Below are positions 59,678 through 64,000 of a DNA stretch of 64,000 nt, in pieces. The stretch spans positions 1,674,001-1,738,000 of the forward strand of contig NZ_LT629737.1 in assembly GCF_900104765.1 (NCBI RefSeq), in the 5' to 3' direction. This stretch comes from Gillisia sp. Hel1_33_143 (GTDB lineage Bacteria > Bacteroidota > Bacteroidia > Flavobacteriales > Flavobacteriaceae). A program made the translations under genes and the position numbers. Each line of letters starts with the position of its first letter. Position 1 is the first letter of the stretch. The notes beneath the pieces were generated by a model. That model was not told the origin of the DNA and ran no database searches. It saw nothing but the letters and a program-made list of their open reading frames with translations.

Positions 59678-60004
59678 ATGGAAATTAAGAACGCACAGCT
59701 AGAAGTAGATAATTGGATAAAGGAGCACGGGGTGCGCTATTTTAATGAACTTACAAATATGGCACAGCTTACAGAAGAAGTAGGTGAGGTGGCCAGAATT
59801 ATAGCTCGCAGATATGGGGAGCAAAGTGAGAAAGAAAGCGATAAGAATAAAGATCTTGGAGAAGAACTGGCAGATGTAATGTTTGTAGTGTTGTGTCTTG
59901 CAAATCAAACAGGAATAGATCTTCAGGAAGCATTTGATAAAAAGTTAGATCTCAAGACCAAAAGAGATCATGATCGCCATCAGAACAATCAAAAACTGAA
60001 ATAA
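59678..60004 (+). CDS. MazG-family nucleotide pyrophosphohydrolase
   Basis: The 108-residue all-helical protein has the MazG/MazG-like signature: LTNMAQLTEEVGEVARIIARRYGE with the EExxE metal-binding glutamates near residues 31-36, and DLGEELADVMFVVLCLANQTGIDLQEAFDKKL with ExxD near 66-70. It hydrolyses nucleoside triphosphates to monophosphates, possibly removing damaged nucleotides; this short form is related to dCTPase/MazG-like proteins. It overlaps the next start by one base (AATG). Confidence 0.9.
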   Translation: MEIKNAQLEVDNWIKEHGVRYFNELTNMAQLTEEVGEVARIIARRYGEQSEKESDKNKDLGEELADVMFVVLCLANQTGIDLQEAFDKKLDLKTKRDHDRHQNNQKLK

Positions 60005-60264
60005 TGCTTTTTCAAAAGATCTTTAAGCTAAAAGCTTTTTGGAAATCTGTTCTCGTGTTGGGAATGGGTTTCGTTATAGTATATAATCTTTTTACCATGT
60101 TCATAGAGTTCGGAGGATTCGATTTCTCCGGATTTTATGATAAAAAATTAGCAGATGGGAAATGGATTAGATTTGTGCTGGCTTCTATATTTTCTGCTTT
60201 TGTCTATGGTTTGATAATAGCCTATGGAAAATTTTATATGAAGTTAAAAAATGGTGAAAATTAA
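60004..60264 (+). CDS. Small two-helix membrane protein
   Basis: The 86-residue protein has two membrane helices (about residues 14-32 VLVLGMGFVIVYNLFTMFI and 57-75), a short connecting FGGFDFSGFYDKKLADGKW loop, and a charged tail. I do not recognise a family. It is coupled to mazG by a one-base overlap and precedes aroA by 52 bases, in which TTG at 60266 and TTAATTTG at 60285 may be a promoter one base from consensus. Function unknown. Confidence 0.72.
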   Translation: MLFQKIFKLKAFWKSVLVLGMGFVIVYNLFTMFIEFGGFDFSGFYDKKLADGKWIRFVLASIFSAFVYGLIIAYGKFYMKLKNGEN

Positions 60265-60316
60265 AATTGACAGCATTAAATTCACTTAATTTGCCTGCTT
60301 AATATTCTTTTAAGCT

Positions 60317-61543
60317 ATGACCATTCAATTACCACAGTCTTCTTTAAACATCTCGTCATCATTGAAAATCACTGGTTCTAAAAGTGAATCTAATCGAGGG
60401 TTGATCTTGCAGGCACTATTCCCGGAAATTACATTAGAAAATCTTTCTAATAGTGATGATACTATGGTTCTACAAAAAGCTTTAAAGCTTGTAAATGGAG
60501 TGGTAGATATACATCATGCTGGTACAGCAATGAGATTCTTAACTGCCTATTTTGCTGCGAAACCAGGATGTGATGTGGTGCTTACCGGTAGTAAAAGAAT
60601 GCAGGAGCGGCCAATTAGATTATTGGTAGAAGCCTTGCAAAGTATGGGAGCGGAGATCTCCTATAATCATGAAGAAGGATATCCTCCTATAAATATTAAG
60701 GGGAGTAATCTGCAGAGACGTAGTGTAAATTTACAGGCTAATATTAGCAGTCAGTATATTTCTGCAATAATGCTAATAGCTGCCTCACTTCCAAGTGGAA
60801 TAGAGATCAATCTAATAGGGCCAGTTACTTCTGTACCTTATATTAATATGACGTTAGATCTTCTTAAATTAGTTGGAATTAAAGGAGAATTCAATAAGAA
60901 CAGAATTAACATAGAGCCATGTTCTAAGTTATCCCCCGTAACTGTAAATATTGAATCTGATTGGAGCTCTGCATCCTATTTTTATGCTATGATGGCTATC
61001 TCTAAAGATGCCGAAATTAGATTGTCTAATTATAGAGCGTCCAGCTTGCAAGGAGATTCTTGTATTGCAAAGATCTATGCTCAATTTGGGGTAGAAACAG
61101 AGTATCTGGAAGATGAAATAATCCTCAGAAAGATCCCGCATAGCAAACCTCTTAGAATTTATGAGAATTTAGTTAATGCTCCAGATATAGCTCAAACCAT
61201 TGCCGTTACTTGTTTGGCGTTAGGGATAGAGTGCGAACTTACAGGGCTTCATACCTTAAAGATCAAAGAAACAGATAGGTTGGTGGCTCTAAAGAACGAG
61301 ATGGAGAAACTAGGCGCAACGGTAGAAATTGGAGAAGACCGATTGATACTATCTTCTCAAAGCAATTTAAAGGAAAATGTGGCTATAGAAACTTATAATG
61401 ATCATAGAATGGCTATGGCTTTTGCACCACTTGCTTTAAAAGTACCAATTACAATAAACAATGCAGATGTAGTATCAAAATCGTACCCTGGATTTTGGAA
61501 TGATCTTCAAAATATTGGTTTCAATTGTGTGGAAGGCGCTTAA
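60317..61543 (+). CDS. aroA: 3-phosphoshikimate 1-carboxyvinyltransferase (EPSP synthase)
   Basis: The 408-residue enzyme forms EPSP from shikimate-3-phosphate and phosphoenolpyruvate. Evident are SKSESNRGLILQALF (S3P binding), HHAGTAMRFLTAYF, TGSKRMQERPIRLLVEALQSMGAEI, SSQYISAIMLIAASL, the catalytic APDIAQTIAV region, LKIKETDRLVALKNEMEKLGA and YNDHRMAMAFAPLAL. It is slightly short for the family (about 427 residues in E. coli) but all motifs are there. It is separated by about 6 kb from the other aromatic genes and not covered by their attenuator. Confidence 0.95.
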   Translation: MTIQLPQSSLNISSSLKITGSKSESNRGLILQALFPEITLENLSNSDDTMVLQKALKLVNGVVDIHHAGTAMRFLTAYFAAKPGCDVVLTGSKRMQERPIRLLVEALQSMGAEISYNHEEGYPPINIKGSNLQRRSVNLQANISSQYISAIMLIAASLPSGIEINLIGPVTSVPYINMTLDLLKLVGIKGEFNKNRINIEPCSKLSPVTVNIESDWSSASYFYAMMAISKDAEIRLSNYRASSLQGDSCIAKIYAQFGVETEYLEDEIILRKIPHSKPLRIYENLVNAPDIAQTIAVTCLALGIECELTGLHTLKIKETDRLVALKNEMEKLGATVEIGEDRLILSSQSNLKENVAIETYNDHRMAMAFAPLALKVPITINNADVVSKSYPGFWNDLQNIGFNCVEGA

Positions 61544-61576
61544 ACATAGAGATTTCCTAAATAAATAGCCATTTGC

Positions 61577-61608
61577 TTGACAACCCCTATGTTGAGGTTG
61601 TATATTTG
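61577..61608 (+). promoter_or_regulatory. Promoter of queA
   Basis: TTG at 61577-61579, a 21-base spacer and TATATTTG at 61601-61608 match the Bacteroidetes consensus. The spacer contains a near-perfect inverted repeat, ACAACCCC and GAGGTTGT. Transcription would begin near 61612, so queA must start at 61630 and not at an upstream ATG at 61573. Confidence 0.65.
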
Positions 61609-61629
61609 CAGCCTTTAAAAAATGTAACT

Positions 61630-62685
61630 ATGGGAATGAAACTTTCACAATTCAATTTTGAACTTCCAAAAGAACTTTTGGCGGAATACCCTGCAGAGAA
61701 CAGGGATGAAGCTAGATTGATGGTTCTTAACAGGAAAGAACAAACAATTGAACATAAACAATTCAAAGATCTAATAGATTATTTTGAGCCAGAAGATGTG
61801 ATGGTTCTTAACAATACGAAGGTTTTTCCTGCTCGTCTTTATGGAAATAAAGAAAAAACAGGCGCAAGAATCGAGGTTTTTTTATTGAGAGAGTTAAATG
61901 CTGAAACGAAACTTTGGGATGTTTTGGTAGATCCTGCAAGAAAGATAAGAATTGGTAACAAGCTTTACTTTGGTGACGATGAAAGTTTGGTTGCGGAAGT
62001 TATAGATAATACTACTTCAAGAGGTAGAACCCTACGTTTTTTATATGATGGTTCTTACGAAGAGTTTAGAAAAAAATTACAAGACCTAGGAGAAACTCCA
62101 CTTCCTAAATATATTAAAAGAGAAGTGCAACCTGAAGATCAGGAAAGATATCAAACCATTTATGCTAAAAAAGAAGGAGCTGTTGCTGCGCCAACTGCCG
62201 GACTTCACTTTTCTAAGCATTTATTAAAAAGATTGGAAATTAAAGGGATAGATTTTGCTGAGGTAACTCTTCATGTTGGTCTTGGAACTTTTAACCCGGT
62301 GGAGGTAGAAGATCTTTCTAAACATAAAATGGATAGTGAAGAAGCTTTTATTGAAACTAACGCTACCAATACAATTAACCAAGCAATACAGGATCGTCGC
62401 AGAATTTGTGCTGTAGGAACTACGGTAATGAGAGTTTTAGAAAGCGCGGTTTCTTCAAATCATACATTAAATGAATTTAGTGGTTGGACCAATAAATTTA
62501 TTTTCCCTCCATATGATTTTAGTATTGCAAATTGTATGATCACCAATTTCCATACCCCAAAATCTACTTTAATGATGATGGTGTCTGCTTTTGCTGGTCA
62601 TGATTTTATGAAAAAAGCATATGCTGAAGCTATTAAAGAAGAGTATAAATTCTATACTTATGGTGATGCCATGTTGATTATCTAA
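61630..62685 (+). CDS. queA: S-adenosylmethionine:tRNA ribosyltransferase-isomerase
   Basis: The 351-residue enzyme transfers the ribosyl part of SAM to preQ1-modified tRNA, late in queuosine synthesis. Evident are [31 protein letters not shown] at the start, [59 protein letters not shown] and [22 protein letters not shown]. The start at 61630 was chosen over 61573, which lies upstream of the promoter; MKLSQF six bases later is also possible. Followed by a terminator and rlmN. Confidence 0.95.
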   Translation: MGMKLSQFNFELPKELLAEYPAENRDEARLMVLNRKEQTIEHKQFKDLIDYFEPEDVMVLNNTKVFPARLYGNKEKTGARIEVFLLRELNAETKLWDVLVDPARKIRIGNKLYFGDDESLVAEVIDNTTSRGRTLRFLYDGSYEEFRKKLQDLGETPLPKYIKREVQPEDQERYQTIYAKKEGAVAAPTAGLHFSKHLLKRLEIKGIDFAEVTLHVGLGTFNPVEVEDLSKHKMDSEEAFIETNATNTINQAIQDRRRICAVGTTVMRVLESAVSSNHTLNEFSGWTNKFIFPPYDFSIANCMITNFHTPKSTLMMMVSAFAGHDFMKKAYAEAIKEEYKFYTYGDAMLII

Positions 62686-62704
62686 TAGCAACTTATAATA
62701 TTAT

Positions 62705-62751
62705 AAAGTCACGATTTTACAGATTTGAAACTGTAGGATCGTGGCTTTTTT
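62705..62751 (+). terminator. Intrinsic terminator after queA
   Basis: An 18-base stem (62705-62722 with 62731-62748, including G-U pairs), core TCACGATTTTACAG against CTGTAGGATCGTGG, with an 8-base loop and T run. Confidence 0.82.
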
Positions 62752-62846
62752 ATTTTATAGAGCCAAGTCAAATTTTAATTTGAAGATTTACGATGATTGA
62801 AAATACTGAAATTAGGTTCTTTACAGAGAAATCCTAATAATCTTCT

Positions 62847-62854
62847 TACTTTTG
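62847..62854 (+). promoter_or_regulatory. Candidate -7 box of rlmN
   Basis: TACTTTTG matches TAnnTTTG and ends 4 bases before the GTG start of rlmN, so the message would be leaderless. No -33 TTG is present at 17-23 bases. Confidence 0.45.
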
Positions 62855-62858
62855 CATC

Positions 62859-63902
62859 GTGAAAAATGATAAGAAAGATATACGGGCTTTAACCAAACAG
62901 CAACTACAGGAATTTTTTGTTTCTCAAGGAGATAAATCATTTCGTGGAACTCAGGTTTACGAGTGGTTGTGGGTGAAGAGTGCCTATAGTTTTGAAGATA
63001 TGACCAATATCTCCAAGCAAACCAGACAAATGCTGGAAGATAACTTCGTGATCAATCATATTAGGGTAGATCAAATGCAGCGCAGTAGTGATGGTACTAT
63101 TAAGAATGCTGTAAAATTACACGATAATCTTACGGTTGAATCTGTTCTTATTCCAACTCCTAAAAGAACCACTGCTTGTGTTTCTTCTCAAGTTGGTTGT
63201 AGTCTGGATTGTAAATTCTGTGCTACCGCAACTTTAAAGAGAATGCGAAATTTAAATCCTGATGAAATTTACGATCAGGTAGTAGCTATAGATAATGAAA
63301 GCAGGTTGTATTTTGATAAGCCACTTTCAAACATTGTATTTATGGGAATGGGAGAGCCTCTCATGAACTATAATAATGTTATGAAGGCAGTAGAGAAGAT
63401 CACTTCAAAAGAAGGTCTGGGAATGTCTGCTAAGCGAATTACCATATCTACTTCCGGAGTTCCAAAAATGATCAAGAAATTGGCAGATGATGAAGTTAAG
63501 ATCAAATTGGCAGTTTCTTTACATTCTGCAATAGATGAAGTTAGAACCACCATCATGCCTTTTAATGAAACCTTTCCATTATCAGATCTTAAAGAGGCAT
63601 TAGAATATTGGTATTCTAAAACCAAAAGTAGAATTACTTATGAGTATATAGTTTGGGAAGGTATCAACGATACCCCAAAAGATGCAGAAGCGTTAGTGAG
63701 ATTCTGTAAATATGTGCCATGTAAGGTGAATTTAATTGAATATAATCCAATAGACGATGGTGTTTTTCAACAAGCATCTTCTAAAGCTACTCATATGTAT
63801 GAAGCTATGTTGGAACAAAATGGTATTACAGTTACAGTGAGAAGATCTCGCGGAAAAGATATTGATGCTGCTTGTGGGCAACTTGCTAATAAATCATCGT
63901 AA
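62859..63902 (+). CDS. rlmN: 23S rRNA (adenine-2503 C2)-methyltransferase
   Basis: The 347-residue radical-SAM enzyme methylates A2503 of 23S rRNA (and A37 of some tRNAs). The cluster motif CSLDCKFC is near residue 112, then VFMGMGEPLMNYNNV, ISTSGVPKMI, LAVSLHSA, the late catalytic cysteine in KDIDAACGQLA near 340, and the accessory cysteine in SSQVGCS. The start is a GTG at 62859 because no in-frame ATG fits and the RALTKQQLQEFF opening follows at once. It precedes the polyprenyl synthetase gene. Confidence 0.95.
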   Translation: MKNDKKDIRALTKQQLQEFFVSQGDKSFRGTQVYEWLWVKSAYSFEDMTNISKQTRQMLEDNFVINHIRVDQMQRSSDGTIKNAVKLHDNLTVESVLIPTPKRTTACVSSQVGCSLDCKFCATATLKRMRNLNPDEIYDQVVAIDNESRLYFDKPLSNIVFMGMGEPLMNYNNVMKAVEKITSKEGLGMSAKRITISTSGVPKMIKKLADDEVKIKLAVSLHSAIDEVRTTIMPFNETFPLSDLKEALEYWYSKTKSRITYEYIVWEGINDTPKDAEALVRFCKYVPCKVNLIEYNPIDDGVFQQASSKATHMYEAMLEQNGITVTVRRSRGKDIDAACGQLANKSS

Positions 63903-63940
63903 CGTTCAAATTTATAATTTTTAGCTATTTTTAAATCCTT

Positions 63941-64000
63941 ATGAAGGTCATCTCTCAAATAAAATTGCCGGTAGAAAAAGAGATGGAGCTTTTTGAAAAG
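63941..64000 (+). CDS. Start of a probable polyprenyl synthetase, cut by window edge
   Basis: Only 20 codons are visible, encoding MKVISQIKLPVEKEMELFEK. This opening closely resembles the N-terminus of flavobacterial octaprenyl/polyprenyl diphosphate synthases (MELFEKKF segment), which make the side chain of menaquinone, and such a gene often follows rlmN in this family. The active-site DDxxD motifs lie outside the window, so the call rests on the short N-terminal match and position. Confidence 0.5.
   Translation, partial: MKVISQIKLPVEKEMELFEK

Noticed and set aside
1-64000. CRISPR arrays, tRNA or rRNA genes, insertion sequences, prophage
   Set aside because: I found no regularly spaced direct repeats, cloverleaf-like or rRNA sequence, transposase or phage structural genes. 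Weak or degenerate copies could be missed by eye.

Overview
The window is about 64 kb of AT-rich chromosome from a member of the Bacteroidetes, almost certainly a (marine-type) Flavobacteriaceae. The evidence is the gliding-motility ATPase GldA, SusD-free but typically flavobacterial surface proteins (DUF5686, DUF3857, GIN-domain lipoproteins), Bacteroidetes promoters of the form TTG-N19-21-TAnnTTTG, A-rich rather than Shine-Dalgarno leaders, and the fused DAHP synthase/chorismate mutase. It is mostly ordinary core genome. I saw no rRNA, tRNA, CRISPR array, transposase or prophage.

Layout. 0-2.2 kb: a truncated DNA polymerase IV gene divergent from a LexA-like self-cleaving repressor with three matching operators between them, then three tiny lipoproteins. 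2.2-9.5 kb: Kdo transferase, a sugar aminotransferase, an amidohydrolase, a large surface protein and FabD. 9.5-17 kb: a PNPOx-like protein, fructosamine kinase-like protein, FolA, a 2TM protein, an ergothioneine-type cluster (EgtB, EgtD, DUF427 and a convergent class V PLP enzyme), and ThyA. 17-28 kb: nucleoside transporter, bifunctional nuclease, EtfAB divergent from PdhB around a 24-bp palindrome, DUF5686, and soluble plus membrane pyrophosphatases. 28-39.6 kb: a ferritin-like DUF892 gene broken by one stop codon, App1-like phosphatase, fatty-acid hydroxylase, deoxynucleoside kinase, DUF302 lipoprotein, a propeller-amidohydrolase, DinB-fold protein, UspA, a hydroxyacid dehydrogenase and an acyl-CoA dehydrogenase.

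39.8-45.4 kb is the methionine region and the most interesting part. metK is transcribed leftwards behind what looks like a SAM-II riboswitch. Divergently, the metY-metX-hom operon lies behind two consecutive attenuator modules, each made of a short Met-rich leader peptide, a possible antiterminator arm and a strong terminator. 50.2-55.7 kb repeats the logic for aromatic amino acids: a 25-residue leader peptide with a YYFYFY run and a terminator precede pheA, an aminotransferase, tyrA and aroG-chorismate mutase, followed by rsgA and dtd. So in one window three ribosome-sensing attenuators and one metabolite-sensing RNA appear to control amino-acid synthesis.

55.7-64 kb: two DUF3857 transglutaminase-like paralogues, MazG, a small membrane protein, aroA, queA, rlmN and the start of a probable polyprenyl synthetase. 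All functions are read from sequence motifs and memory of families; no database search was possible.
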